A stretch of DNA of 64,000 nucleotides from Brachynemurus nebulosus (GCA_035578155.1 JAPWDM010000004.1:57028660-57092659), one strand, 5' to 3'. Counted from the first letter of the stretch, positions 10,984 through 24,049 are shown. A program made the numbers and translations. Notes: generated by a model from the letters alone, not told the origin.

Positions 10984-11843
10984 TAAGGTAAAAGACCCGG
11001 TAATTGACCCTGGCCCAGTTTCTGAACTTTTCAACTTTGTTATAAATTGATAAAAAAACTATATTTTAAATAAGAAAAAAAATAAATTCTTAATTTAAAG
11101 TAATCTATTCTGTGTCTAATGAACAGCAATTTAAAAAGTTTAGAATATATTAACTAAATAAAAAAAAATTTTTAAGTTTAAAATGTGTGTAAAAACTATT
11201 TTTTTGGTAGTTCCCTAACAGTTTATGTTACAAAGTACTCATTTTGATCTGTGCAATATTCATCATGTAAGTATGAAAACTTAATTAAAAATATATGAGC
11301 AGGTTAATATTTGTTTAAAATTTATTTTAAAATATTTATAAAATACCTTAGAATGATTTTTATTATTGAAATCTGAGGGTCAATTACTAGGCTCACTTCT
11401 AAAGTGGTATGGCCCAGTTAAATTCTAACCAGTTTTTGTTAGTTATTTTGTTATTTATAGCTAGATTAGTTTTTGTTATTTTTCATAACGTATATAACAT
11501 TAAACATTCATTTTTATCAATAAAAAATTATTTATAAATTAAATTTTAAAAAACTGTATTTTTAAATTTAAGAATCAGAAACTAGGCCACTGTCGGGGTC
11601 AGAAACTGTCACATGAGAAATTTTGAAGGTCAGAAACTGGGTCCTTTTTGTCAATTTTTAAAACATTAATATAAATTATTAATTCAATTCAAATAATTAT
11701 TTCACTTGTATGACTTTATTTTGAAAGCCATAAACTAGTTGATAAAATTATTAATTGTCTCTTAAGTTTAAACTTATATTTATTACTGTCGTTTAACCTC
11801 AGCCGTCACTCTTAAAAGGTCAGAAACTAGGCCCGTTACCTTA
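10984..11843. mobile_element. TIR element with repeated CAGAAACT motifs
   Basis: The ends share TAAGGTAA: TAAGGTAAAAGACCCGG on the left, and on the right, read inward, TAAGGTAACGGGCCTAGTT. Subterminal copies of GGTCAGAAACTGGG or its complement occur at about 11010, 11410, 11575, 11605, 11630 and 11818. It encodes no protein. Superfamily is not clear because no exact target duplication could be fixed. Confidence 0.5.
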
Positions 11844-12329
11844 GTGTATAGGTACAAACCTGCAAACAATTTGTATTTATGCATAATTATGGTACATACT
11901 TTTTATTATAATGGTATGTGTAATGTTCATCTGTTTAAACTGTATATAAAAAGACTAAAAATGAATCTGTTTTAATTACCTAATATCTAATTTACAAAAA
12001 TAAAGTGTTTAGTTATTTACAAAGCACATCCTTTATAATATATTTTTCTGATTTTTATATCAGAATATTGTAAACATGTTATTGTTTGAATAAGAAAATT
12101 CCCACGGAAAATTGTTTATATTATTTTGATAGTACAACTAGCGAGGGGTCTATATACCGCGGTATGCGTGTATATCAAAAATGCTCCTTTAACAATAAAT
12201 GGAAACAAAAGAAAGAAAAAATGAATGATTACCTATAGGTTACGATAAAAATAACATTTAAAAATTTAAATGTTAACTTCAAAACTTTTTTACTAAAATT
12301 TTACTTTAGAAAAGGATAGTAGTAAAGTT
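11844..12329. other. AT-rich stretch, nothing recognised
   Basis: No repeats shared with the rest of the window and no coding pattern were seen. Confidence 0.5.
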
Positions 12330-12620
12330 TAATTACGGGGGAACTGAACATAATTTTAAAAAGTCCACCAGGGTTCTGGGATCCCTAAAAGGATCTAAAA
12401 ATATGGAAATCTATGGAAAGATCTCAGAGTGCCAAATTAGATATACTAATGGTTAATTTCGAGTCATATGGCGAGCGGAGCGAAGAATTACATGGAATTA
12501 ACCTTTTATAGAATTTTGAACTGTTTGGAGAGCGAAGTGAAGCACTTTAAAGAACTGATTTGAAACTAAATTTGTCCGATTTGTTTCGAAATAACTGATT
12601 TAAAGTAGCTTTACTCACAG
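12330..12620 (+). repeat. Helitron-derived fragment
   Basis: The text from GGCGAGCGGAGCGAAG through AATTACATGGAATTAACCTT and GAGCGAAGTGAAGCAC is the reverse complement of the repeated block at 18346-18530 within the Helitron at 18.2 kb. Neither terminus is present. The preceding phrase 'ccaccagggttctgggatcc' resembles the tandem units at 16.5-17.1 kb. Confidence 0.55.
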
Positions 12621-13019
12621 TTAAGATAATTACTGCTTCTTGTCGAATATTCATTAACACAGGCAGATCACACAACTTTGGCAGAAATAGGTGTAAAAAA
12701 TATAGAATAGGAGTAACCAAATATGCACATGATTAAATTAACAATTCAGTAAGTACTGAAAAATACACGGATCATTATCGGAAAGTAAAAATTTACATTT
12801 TCATGATGAAATAAACATAAAATTAAAAAAATATAGAAGGTATTTGCAATATATAATAATGCAGTATAATCTATCCTATTTTTTTCTTCCTTATATGTCT
12901 TGTACCACATATATTTCAGATAAACGCAAAAACACCTATCCCCTAATTTTTGGTGCTCTTTCCATTTATGATAGTAAAATTTAATACATTGAACCACTTA
13001 AGCTGTACAACAAAATTTA
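12621..13019. other. AT-rich stretch, nothing recognised
   Basis: An 83-codon minus-strand open frame (12746-12997) is rich in Tyr, Lys and Phe as expected for AT-rich random sequence. Confidence 0.5.
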
Positions 13020-13320
13020 CCCCCCTTGTCATCTCTCCAGCCTCTCTTATAAACCCGACCCTGGCTTAACCTATATAGGTGAATAGGTCTTTTGAAGAAG
13101 AACATTTCCTCAATTTAAAGTTTTCCTCTGTCTCTTATAGTTTTCGAGATATCTTAATAAATACGATTTGAAACCCAAATTTAAGGGCTGGTTTCATCCC
13201 GTGAACGTGGGCCTTGGCAGATAAAATGAAATACGGGTCCCTTATTTTTGCCTATTCTACACACCAGCAAAGTTTCAAGAAGATTGGCGATTGGCACTTG
13301 GGTAGTGTTACTCGTAAGTG
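13020..13320 (-). repeat. Repeat family E, copy 2
   Basis: This is the reverse complement of 3470-3725. It shares the phrases for 'gacctattcacctatataggt' and 'ttttcgagatatctt', and ends in a CAAAGTTTC text near 13270. No coding is supported. Confidence 0.65.
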
Positions 13321-13491
13321 CCAATTTCAACTTTACGAGATACATAATCAGATTTTTTTAAAATAAAAACATAATGGACGTAATGTATGTTAGTGACATT
13401 GTCTGGTGTGTGTTGGTAATATTTGTTGTGCAATAAACTTAGAACATATTGTTGAGCTTGGCTCATAGAACATTTTTAAAACTTTTTTTAA

Positions 13492-13917
13492 CCCTTTGTG
13501 CTTATAAGACATGTACAGCCTGAAAAGATGGTTTGTCCATTAACTCTACCATATTTAAAGGTGTTTTGTCTGTTGGATCATAAGACATGTACCACATGAC
13601 ACACTGAATGTTGAACTGTAATGACTGCTCATACTTCACATTACATGAATATTGTATTTAATAATTGCAAACACATTCATTTATTAGAAAAATTGTAAAT
13701 AAAATAATACAAAATCACGTTGAATTATCTTTTTAAAATTAAAAACTAATAGTAACAGCATTGAGGACGTATTTAGCGCATTTAGTATTCAACTTTGGGG
13801 AAACAAGGTTAGAACGTCAAAAGAATTCAGGAGAAACAAGGTTAGAATCGTTGTCATGTGCTACATGTCTTACCAGCCTATTTACAACTCACTTTTTTTT
13901 TGCTTGAGTGCAAAGAG
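13492..13917. mobile_element. piggyBac-like MITE with TTAA duplication
   Basis: TTAA occurs immediately on both sides (13488-13491 and 13918-13921). The left end reads CCCTTTGTGCTTATAAGACA; the right end, read inward, is CTCTTTGCACTCAAGC. A second matching block, TAAGACATGTA.CACATGACA, lies inside both ends. The TTAA target and CCCT-type start are the piggyBac rule. At 426 bp it has no transposase. Confidence 0.65.
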
Positions 13918-13921
13918 TTAA

Positions 13922-14744
13922 ATTTTTTGATTTTTAGCACTTAGACTATTATTTAATTCAACCCTTCAATTATAATTTTTTTTCTTTAAATACTAGAACA
14001 TCATACTAATATGGGAAAATCTGAGAAACTTTTGTTAAATCTAAAAAAAATTAAAATTAATATTAAAATTATATTTTCAAAACATGTATCATTATATCAT
14101 GTATTATTATATACCTGTATCAGTACGGCGGAATATGTGGTACAGCAATATTGCAAATCATGTAGCATTTATACTACAACTGAAACGTACTTAGTTTGGG
14201 TCGTAACGCTGTTTTGTAAAACGGCTATAGGCATTTTGTAATCTGATTAATTCTACAATCCGGCGACGACATATACATAATTTATATACATACCTATAGA
14301 TAATTTATAATGACCACTGGAGATAATACATAGAAATCATAATATTTGCATCAATTGACGACAATAGTTACTTATTTGTACAGCAATAACAATAAACTGA
14401 ATGCATGTCGAAAGCTTAAACAATATTTAATAGTAAATTTACCTGGAAATCAATCGTATGTTAGGAACCCGTAATTCATTTATTATCATGAATAAAATAA
14501 ATACTAGAAATAGTCGATTTTGAATTTACTCATTTAACTATATTATTTCTGTAAAAAGCTGAAAATTTTATTAATAAAATTTTATAAAATTATTTTTGTT
14601 AAGGTTCTGTTACGGCTTCTTACTGAAATAACAATGAATTTTAAGATTTAATCATAAACAACATAAACAAGCTGTACGATCAATCTTAATTGAAATTCAT
14701 AAATTAAATACATGGATATTGAAATGAATTAAAATATTTTAGAT
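13922..14744. other. AT-rich stretch with one TIR-like end
   Basis: It carries the CCGGATTGTAGAATTAATC end at 14230-14272 (related to 10262). Otherwise nothing was recognised. Confidence 0.5.
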
Positions 14745-14965
14745 TCTATATAATATATGGTTCATTTCAGTTAAATTTAACCATGCTTCTTCACTTTGAA
14801 TTTAAATAATTTCCGTTTTCTTGGCTTTATCTCTTTTATTATTGCATTTATGTAAATTTTAAATTTGCAGTTTATTTTTAGAAAAGAATAAAAGATTGAT
14901 TTGTTTCGAATATAAGAATTGTTTAATTTTTTAATGAAAACTCATGCTCAATTGTATCTGAAATG
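14745..14965 (+). repeat. Repeat J, copy 1
   Basis: About 210 bases match 19358-19565 in the same orientation and 18995-19200 in reverse. Shared text includes TTAAATTTAACCATGCTTC and GAATTTAAATAATTTCCGTT. No function can be seen. Confidence 0.8.
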
Positions 14966-15238
14966 AGGTATATTACCTAATAGTTATGGTTTTAAAAGAA
15001 TAACATATGTATAATAGCCAGAGAACACACAATAATTATAGAGGAACACAACTACAAAATGCTTATGAATTCATGCTTTACATTATATTTTGATGCATCT
15101 AATACGTACTCTGTAGATTTAAATTTTTCAATAAAAAAATTTTTATTTTAGCGAATTTCCAAAACTGGAAATACGCTATTACAGCCGTTCTCATGGCGCA
15201 ACTTGAGGCCGGGACTATAACAGAAAATGTTTTGTAAA

Positions 15239-15985
<747 letters not shown>

Positions 15986-16215
15986 TTGTACATATATAAA
16001 CATTTAATGAAATTAGAGATAGATTAAAAATTGTATTCTCTTGATTTAAAAGTATTCAATTTTATATAAATCAAAAAAAAGTCGTAGGAAAAATATCGTA
16101 TTCTACTCGCTTACAGTGGCTATTACTCACTCAGATGCATTAGAACACTCGCCTCGTAAACTCGTAAACGTGAGTAATAGCTATCATTACCAGCTTGTTG
16201 AATAATATACTATAT
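15986..16215 (+). repeat. Repeat K, copy 1
   Basis: It matches 19650-19895: shared text includes GAAATTAGAGATAGATTAAA and TATTCTACTCGCTT. Both copies contain a hairpin formed by GGCTATTACTCAC and GTGAGTAATAGC around 'cagatgcatta...ctcgcc', about 60 bases apart. Confidence 0.75.
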
Positions 16216-16499
16216 ATTTTTGCCTCAATTCGTTATAAAATATAGAAAACTAGAAATTTTTGTTACGTGCTTTTACGTGAAACAAGTGATCCACTTATTC
16301 AATATGTATGCATTAATTGTATTATAATAACCATATCTCTGTCTCACTTTTTTAAATTAAAATTATCCAGATTTTTGAAGCTTATATAATGAAGGTATTT
16401 TTTTTATTGAATTTTAAATAAACAAGATATTGAAAGTTATGCCATGATATAATATTATTAAATATTATAAAGAAATAATATGTTTGTATGCCTAGAAGA
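16216..16499. other. AT-rich stretch, nothing recognised
   Basis: No coding or repeat signal was noticed. Confidence 0.5.
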
Positions 16500-17110
16500 A
16501 AACTTTAAAAAACTGGATCAATTTTGAAAATTTGTTCAGTAATAATCATCGATGTTAGAAAGTTAAACTATTTTAAATAGATTTAAAGTATCTTATGTGA
16601 GATCCGTCAGGGCATTGGGGACCTAAAAACGTCAAAAATTAACTACCCAATCGATTTTGAAAATTTTTCCATCGTTAGTAAGTTAAAGTATTTGAATTAA
16701 TTAAGTTATGAAATGACGTCCGCAAAAACCTCACGGGCCACCATAAGTTATATGAGATCCCTAGGACCCTTTTCTACTGTTAGAGAGGTAAACATTTTAC
16801 TAAAATTATTTTAGATGAATAAAGATTGTTGTATGAGTTCCGCCAGGGTTCACTGCTCCCATAATTGTAAAAAATAAACTAACCGACCATTTTTGAAAAT
16901 TTTCTCACTGTTAAAGAGCTAAACTATTTTAGATAGATATAAATTTCGTTATGTAAGGTCCGCTAGGGTCCGTGGGATCTAAAAGTGTTAAAATAACCGA
17001 CCGATTTTGAAAATTTTTTCGCTGTTAGAGAGGTGAGCTATTTTAGATAGATATAGATTACGTTATGTAAGATCCGCCAGGGTTCATGGGACCCAAAAGT
17101 GTCAAAAAGT
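16500..17110 (+). repeat. Degenerate tandem repeat, unit about 120 bp
   Basis: The phrases 'gaccgattttgaaaatttttt', 'actgttagagaggt' and 'atgtaagatccgccagggttc' recur in order about five times (near 16515, 16650, 16790, 16890 and 17000). Spacing is uneven and divergence is substantial. A related single phrase is found at 12366. Confidence 0.65.
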
Positions 17111-17299
17111 TCAAGTTAAAGATAAGCCTGAATAAACAAAAATTTCAAATGCTTTCAATGGGAATCATTGAACATTACTATGGTTACATTATCTAACATT
17201 ACTAACCCGTCTGATATGTTTCAAGGTTATGATTTTATGAGGTGATTTTGAAATATTTCATTTTTTTATTCTTCCTTCCTTTCTACCAACTTCACTTAT

Positions 17300-17395
17300 T
17301 TTGCATGTTTACATCCTACCTAAACCTACTGCGCATGTATACATCCTGGCTACACCTACTGCGCACGTCTAAATCTTGTCTGCACGTACTGCGAA
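17300..17395 (+). repeat. 34-bp tandem repeat, about 2.7 units
   Basis: Units read roughly 'tttacatcctacctaaacctactgcgca', varying at a few positions; the CTACTGCGCA core is best conserved. Confidence 0.7.
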
Positions 17396-18206
17396 ATTAA
17401 AAAAAAGTTACAGCACAAATCTAAATTAAAAATTACAGTAAAAATCAGCTCTTGACCTTGAACTGACCTTGATTCGTTTACACGCAATTACAGTCATCTT
17501 CACATACTTGTCGAATTTTGTACTAATTGTTGACGTGAGTGTTTTTATTTTACTCGTTTTTAACGTTTTTAATGTTTTAACAATAGATACTTTGTTTTTA
17601 TTACTAAATGCCAATAATAATTAAATTCGTCGTTTTTTATAATAAATACTAACAATAAGTAAATTAGTTTCTAACAATTGAATTGAAAATAACATTTGGT
17701 AGGTTTACTTTGTACTCCGCTACAAGCGTTCTATATAACCATCATAAACCATTACACCGTGTTTGCATCCATGTGAAAAAATTGCCTTTAGAGTTTTAAA
17801 AAAAGTTCCTGCCTAACATTAGTTGCTAAATGACCAGCATATTATACTAATTTAGACCAAATAAACAAATTTTAAAATATATTTGTGAAACTAAAAACTA
17901 CATACGCGTGTGGAAAACTGTTATTCAATATGGAAACTGACATTACACCTGGAAAAAGTGCCGAAAATCAAAAGTTTATTTCATATCCTTTCATATTTCA
18001 GGTTTTAAAAACTTTAAAAAGACTCTTATGTATATTTTAGATACTTTAAATAACTAAATTGCAGTTCAAAAAAATATTAAATGCTGAACCATATTTGCTG
18101 CTCCTTAATTTTTTTAGCTGAACCATATTATTTGATGCTATTTGAGACTATATGATTTACGAGCTGACCATATATACATTTAAAGTTGACCGTATTTATT
18201 TATTTA
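17396..18206. other. AT-rich stretch, nothing recognised
   Basis: A 62-codon minus-strand open frame (17426-17614) is Lys/Thr/Ser-rich and has no motif I know. Confidence 0.5.
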
Positions 18207-18868
18207 CTAGCTGACCCGGCCACGCGTTGCTGTGGCTCAGTAGTTATAATTGATTGAATTAATTTTTTCTTATCATTTTGATACAATCAAATCAATATTT
18301 ACTAATAAAGCGCTTCGAGCGCTTTACTAATAAAGAGAGAATAAAGTGCTTCGCTTCGCTCGCTAAACAGTTCAAAATTCTATAGAAGGTTAATTCCATG
18401 TAATGCTTCGCTCCGCTCGCCACACGACTCGCCTATTAAGTGCTTCGCTTCGCTCGCTAAACATTTCAAAATTCTATAGAAGGTTAATTCCAGGTAATGC
18501 TTCGCTCCGCTCGCCATACGACTCGCACGACTCGTAAAATTTAAATTTATTTATTTAAATAAATAGTAAAATTTTTTATTAATTTATGTCAGTTGTAAAA
18601 GATGCTTAAATTTTTGCTAATGCATACTTTGAAACTATGGAAACAAAAATCAACAACAAATATACGTATGTATGTATATTTTCAGATTTATGTCATATGC
18701 GTTTTTGTTATACCACGTTTTATACTGACTTCACGGAAACGCGTTCGAACGCGGTATCCTATGTCCGTCTCCTCGTTCTAAGCTACCTCTCCACCAGCCA
18801 AATCGCTTCATCCGTTCTTGAGTTATAAGTAGTGTAACTAACACCACTTTCTTTTATATATATATAGA
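18207..18868 (-). mobile_element. Helitron-type non-autonomous element, complete
   Basis: Read on the minus strand it starts A|TCTATATATATATAAAAG at 18868 and ends with a stem CCAC...GTGG (18220-18235), then GGGTCAGCTAG at 18207 followed by T. These are the Helitron rules: 5' TC, 3' hairpin, CTRR end, insertion between A and T, no TIR and no duplication. It is 662 bp with no coding. Within it, about 85 bases are tandemly repeated (18346-18430 and 18440-18530), each containing the palindrome-like 'gcttcgctccgctcgc'. Confidence 0.85.
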
Positions 18869-18994
18869 TTCTGCTGCTCAAGTTTTGCTGCTCAATTAGC
18901 CGTTTTTGCTGAGAAATCTTGTTTATTTTGCTGCTCAATTAAATCTAAGCTAAAAGCCGTTTACATTTTGTTTTGATCGTTTCCATATAGGTAT

Positions 18995-19278
18995 ATACTC
19001 TATTTCAAATACAATTGATCATGAGTCATCGTTAAAAAATTAAATAATTATTATATTCGAAACAAATCAATCTTCTATTCTTGTCTTAAAACATATTGCA
19101 AATTTAAAATTTACGCTATTGCAACAATGAAAAAGATAAAGCTAAGAAAACTGGAATTCCTTAAATTCGTAAGCGATAAAGCATGGTTAAATGTAAATGA
19201 AATGGACCATGCATATGTATGGTTAATTTTTAAAGTGGTATAATTGACATATACGCATATATAAATATAAATACATAA

Positions 19279-19362
<84 letters not shown>

Positions 19363-19565
19363 TTTAACCATGCTTCGTCACTTTGAATTTGAATAATTTC
19401 CGTTTTCTTGGTTTTATCTCTTTTATTATTGCATTTATATAAATTTTAAATTTGCAGTTTATTTTTAGTAAAGAATAGAAGATTGGTTTGTTTCGAATAT
19501 AAGAATTATTTAATTTTTTAACGAAAACTCATGATCAATTGTATCTGAAATGAGGTATATATATA
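18995..19565. repeat. Inverted repeat J centred on a TA array
   Basis: Bases 18995-19200 are the reverse complement of 19358-19565 over about 200 bases. The centre holds a (TA)n array at 19285-19358. Both outer edges also run into short TA stretches. The right arm is repeat J copy 2 (see 14745). Confidence 0.8.
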
Positions 19566-19649
19566 TATATATTATATCGTAAATGAAACTTTCTTTAAAA
19601 TAGTCAATTGTGCCACTTTCAAAATTAACCATACATATTATACAAACAT

Positions 19650-19895
19650 TTCATGAAATTAGAGATAGATTAAAACTTTTATTCTTTTGATTTAAAATTT
19701 ATATTAATTTTATTTCAATCAAAAAGGAAAAAAGTTGTAGGAAAAATATAGTATTCTACTCGCTTGCAATGGCTATTACTCACTCAGATGCATTACGATA
19801 CTCGCCCCGTAAACTCGGCTTGTATCGCAATTTCATCTTCGTGAGTAATAGCTATCATTATCAGCTAATTGAATAATATACTATTACTTTTATTT
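19650..19895 (+). repeat. Repeat K, copy 2
   Basis: This is the same unit as 15986-16215, with the hairpin arms GGCTATTACTCAC and GTGAGTAATAGC and a longer loop containing CTCGGCTTGTATCGC. Confidence 0.75.
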
Positions 19896-20029
19896 CACAA
19901 GGGGACACAGGTCAGACAACAATAAGAATGACCATATATTTTTGTTGTACTACTCCCATCTTCCACGAATTTCAACATTAAAATCTCCGAGCAGGTCCAT
20001 ATAATTTCAAGTAAATTTTTCGTTATAGT

Positions 20030-20285
20030 GATTATAATTCTCCTTGGATTGCAGAGTGAATTCGCGAAATATTGTTGTTTTCTGTGCTTATGAGACAGTC
20101 GACCAATGGATATCTAACCTCTATATTCGGAAAGATTGGCCTGGGAGAAATTTGTATCTACCAGGAAGTGATAATGTCAAGTACTCTCCTCTTGTTGATC
20201 CCCAAAAATAATTTATATTACCTTTCTTGCATATTCAGTTAGGGCTAATGAAAAATTTAATCAAAACCATGGTAGGAATGATTTT
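20030..20285 (+). pseudogene. Fragment of an abundant insect repetitive ORF
   Basis: Two frames joined by a one-base shift read ILLGLQSEFAKYCCFLC and then AYETVDQWISNLYIRKDWPG, VKYSPLVDPQK, stop, FILPFLHIQLGLMKNLIKTM. The sequence of blocks LLGLQ...KYCCFLC, YIRKDWP, PLVDPxK and LPxLHIxLGLMKNxxK is one I recognise from many uncharacterised ORFs repeated in arthropod genomes. I cannot name its function. One frameshift and one stop make it a pseudogene. Flanking sequence (19896-20030) shows no further readable part and the ORF ends near TMVGM at 20280. Only about 80 codons of what is usually a much longer gene remain. Confidence 0.65.
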
Positions 20286-21034
20286 TTTGTTAAAATCACA
20301 TACGCTTTAAATATATATTTATTTTTAAATTAAAGTTTTCTACGTGTTTTCTCATTTTTTGCGGTATTACAAGATCTCTAAATCTAGACCTGTTATAACA
20401 AATTTATTATTATAGTTTGTTGTAATGTGAGATAGATGTAATCCGAAACGTATATTTTCCGTGTTGTCGACAAAAGTTGAAAATTTGTTCTAGACTAGGG
20501 TCTATTTTTAGTAGACCTTTGTTTATTATAATAATAATATAGTTTATTATTTAGTATATTGTTTACATAATCCCGTCCTCTACTCTATTAATATTTGAAT
20601 AATGTATGTACGCGTAACGTGGAGCTGTACATGGTAAAAATGCCATTCGTTATGTTATAGTTCAAATAATAAAAGTTTACATAAATATATTATATTCTAC
20701 AATTGTGATAATTGGAACAAAAGCTTTATTTGCTTAAATTAATTATCAGTAGGTACAATCATTGTCAAATTTATTTATTCCATTTGTGGTTTGGAAAGTG
20801 GAGGTTTTTCTATAGTGAACAATAATAACTCACCAAAGTGGTAGACAAATCACTAACCTAAAAAACATTGTCACGTCTGTTTGATTGAAGTATTTTATTT
20901 TCTCAGCATATTGCTATAATTATTAAACTTTGAAAGCTTATAAAAATTGTTTTGTTTGACCACGATTACTGTAGTTTTTAGAAATCTATACACGTTCCGA
21001 AAATAAATTTAGATGTATTTATTGGTAAGTAAAT
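20286..21034. other. AT-rich stretch, nothing recognised
   Basis: No coding or repeat structure was seen. Confidence 0.5.
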
Positions 21035-21185
21035 CTAATTCTCTTCGAGCCGAAACTATAGCCACCTATATCAAGTGATTATTGGACGGTTTATCAGAAC
21101 ACCTTATATTATTATAAATGAATGAAAAATATAGTAAAAATATGAAATTTATTTAACAAAATTTATATATCTGCTCATTTTACCT
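21035..21185 (+). repeat. Repeat L, copy 1
   Basis: It matches 26240-26400: 'gccgaaactatagccac', 'tatatcaagtgattattgga' and 'gaaatttatttaa' occur in the same order in both. No function is visible. Confidence 0.65.
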
Positions 21186-22130
21186 TAAAAATGTCTTAAA
21201 ATGGAGTAGTTTTCAATAAATAACCAAGTAAAAGCATAAGAGGTAAATCTTATGATATTTTTAACGTTACGTAGTCACAACTACATAACTTTAATGCATT
21301 CATTCCAGTTGTCATTCTTCATAAGTGATCATTAAGTCCCTAGATTAATCGGTGGCGCTTTCCATTGAAGTTAAAAAAGTTACGCAGTGAGATATTTTTC
21401 GTTTATACAAGTATCTTCTCTTTACTATGTAAACTTTCTCCACGTTCGTTACTGTAGTCGTGCGTTCAGTATATTTGGTTTTTATTAGTTCATTCTACAC
21501 CCATCGTTTTTTTGAATAGATAGCAGCACGTGTCAGATTGAAGACGTAAGGAATGTTGCAATCTAGTGACGTTGGATGAAACCTTGTAATGTTTTCTAAA
21601 AACTAATTGATGTTTTTATTTTCCTATATTTAAGTGGGACAATTAATTGGTTTTCACATGATTATTTTTTTAAGGTAATTATGCATTTAAGATGTGTATA
21701 AGTAATGTATATTTTTTTAATTTTAAATGAATCTATAGACAAAAGTAACAGATTCTACTTTTTTATTTTTTTGCAGACTCCTCGAAAAATAATCAAAATA
21801 TTGATTTAAAATTATCCTCTAATTCAATGTTTTTTCAGTCATTTTTCATATATCTATATTAGTCCAGTGCAACTAGTCATTATTAAGGGAAAATGACGGA
21901 ATCCATTTATATGAATGAATTTCAATGATTTTTTTTTTTTTTTGGGTGGGGGTTCTAATGGCATAAAGTAAAAAGTTTACCCATTTAAAATTACCGCAAT
22001 TTTGAAAATTCGTAAATTTTCGGAAAAAATAAAAAAATTTGCGATATCAATAAAAAATGCAATTATCGAAACTTTTTGATTATTTTTTTACGAAAATAAT
22101 GATTGTTATATTTCGTTAAAAGGGCAATCA
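21186..22130. other. Unassigned sequence
   Basis: Somewhat less AT-rich around 21330-21600, but no open frame with convincing composition and no repeat match was found. Confidence 0.45.
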
Positions 22131-22941
22131 TCTATACATACTCGTATAATAAAACTGTAACGAGACCGTTTCTGTATATCGAATATTTTTTGAAAACTGT
22201 ACTAGTACTGTAAATAGTTATCGATGTAGTAAAACATCGATTTTTAAAATTTTTTTCTGTCTGTCTATCTTTCTGTCTGTCTGTCTATCTATCTGTCAGT
22301 CTGTCTGTCTGTCTGTCTGTTTATCTGTCAGTCCGTCAGTTCACGCATCACGCAAAAACTACTGAACGGATTTTGATGAAATTTGGTATGATGATAACTT
22401 ATTACGTGGGTCAACATCTAAGATACTTTTTACTCCGGAAAAATGTCTCAGTCTCACGGGAAAATAGAAAAACCATTTTTAACATGTGCACACATTACGG
22501 AAAATTATTGAACGGATTTTGATGAAATTTGGTTTGGTAATAATGAAAAAGTAGCTAAACGTAGAAAAAGTAGCTAAAAGTAGCTTATTACTTGGGTCAA
22601 CATTTAGGATACTTCTTAATCCGGGAAAATATCTTATTCCCACGGGAAAATAGGAAAATCATTTTGAGCATCTGCACACATTACCTACGCAAACAGTATT
22701 GAATAAATTTTTATGAAATTTGGTGTGGTGATAACTTATTATCTGGGTTAACATCTAAGATACTTTTTACTCTGCGAAAATGTCTCATTCCCACGGGAAA
22801 ATAAAAAAACCATTTTGAGCATGTGCATGCATTACGTAAAAATTATTGTTCTATGCAAGTTCTGTATAATTATTATATTTATATACTTCTCATTGAGTTG
22901 ATAACAATGCGCTGCGCGAACGACATCGTGGGTACAGCTAG
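22131..22941 (+). mobile_element. Helitron-type non-autonomous element, complete (811 bp)
   Basis: The left border is A|TCTATACATACTCG and the right border GTACAGCTAG|T, exactly the A|TC...CTAG|T arrangement. After a unique 5' part comes a TCTG-rich tract (22255-22340). Three diverged tandem blocks follow, each with 'gaacggattttgatgaaatttgg' and 'catctaagatactttttac' plus 'cccacgggaaaata'. A second member with matching ends but an internal deletion lies at 52641-52847. No protein is encoded. Confidence 0.87.
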
Positions 22942-23420
22942 TTTAAACTAATTTTCTTGTAATGATAATTATACTTCTAATAAGGATAATACCGTACAGT
23001 AAATAAACTTAAAACATTTGAAAATCTGGCTATCGATAATGGTTATATATTTCTCGAATTTCTGCAAACAATAGAGCCATTTCCATATACATATAAAATA
23101 GAAATGATACAACAAGTATATATGTAGTAAAAGTTAAAAGAACTGGAATGAACCAAGAGCAGAATAAGAAATTTTCAAAAATAAAGAAAAATATTAAAAA
23201 TTTAAATATGTTTAGTTATCATATGGGCTACCTTCAAAATCGCCCAAATTGTGGAAAATCGCCCAATACAAATTATGAGCGCAAGACATGTTTGAGATCC
23301 GCCCAAATTGCGGAAATACGCCCAATCTGGCATCCTTGACTGTATTCCTAGTAGAGAATCATCTGTCCCTCGAACTCTTCGCTACCACTACTTTCCCACT
23401 CTATTCCCATTCTTCTTATA
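22942..23420. other. Unassigned sequence with a short direct repeat
   Basis: CGCCCAAATTG and CGCCCAAT occur as two pairs at 23242-23265 and 23300-23326. Nothing else was recognised. Confidence 0.5.
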
Positions 23421-23765
23421 CAGCAGTACCTCGATAAATCGGCCCCACGAAAATCCGGACCCTTCAGTAATCCGGCCCGATTTAACAAATAATAGATACA
23501 ATTTTACACACATTTACATTCTATATTTACCGTCAATTAATACAGTACAAAACAGAATTCTATTGTACAGTAATTATAATCACGCGAAACGCAGAACTGC
23601 CTACAAACCCAGTACATAGAACAACAGTGCTTGCTGTTAACTTCTTAGAGGAGCAATAAGGGGTCTCAAATTCATTACATTTTAAATGGTCTCTCGGTGG
23701 TCCGGCTTTTTCGTAAATCCGGCCTACCGGTCTCCCATTTAAGCCGGATTATCGAGGTCTTACTG
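23421..23765. mobile_element. Pogo/Tigger-type MITE (345 bp)
   Basis: TA flanks both sides (23419 and 23766). The left end is CAGCAGTACCTCGATAAATC; the right end read inward is CAGTAAGACCTCGATAATCC. CAGT...CCTCGATAA ends with a TA duplication are the Tigger/pogo pattern. Inside, CCGG-containing words (TCCGGACC, TCCGGCCC, GTCCGGCTTT) act as subterminal repeats. The end differs from that of the full Tigger at 50.2 kb, so it belongs to another family. Confidence 0.75.
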
Positions 23766-23767
23766 TA

Positions 23768-24049
23768 CATGCAATATCTACCTTTCAAGGACGTTTGCTG
23801 TCCCTTTGTATACTTTATATAGAATTTAAATAATTCTCAAAAGAAAAGAAAAATATAGCTGCAAAAGAATATGTATTATACTAAAAGTAACGTCATTTTC
23901 ATTAAAATACCCTTAAAAAAATAAAAGAAAAAAGCGGAAGATTTCAAGAGGTAAACTTTTTACTTTCGAGGATAAGAAATTCAAAAATCCAAAACCATTC
24001 AAATCCATCCATTAAAACTGGATTCCGAGGTATAAACCTAATTGCACTG

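Noticed and set aside
12746..12997. 83-codon minus-strand frame as a gene
   Set aside because: Composition is that expected from AT-rich random sequence; no acceptor, motif or similarity recognised.
10262..14272. One 4-kb TIR element between the two CCGGATT ends at 10.26 and 14.27 kb
   Set aside because: The left end pairs better with its near neighbour at 10388, and the interval contains other complete elements in no consistent arrangement.
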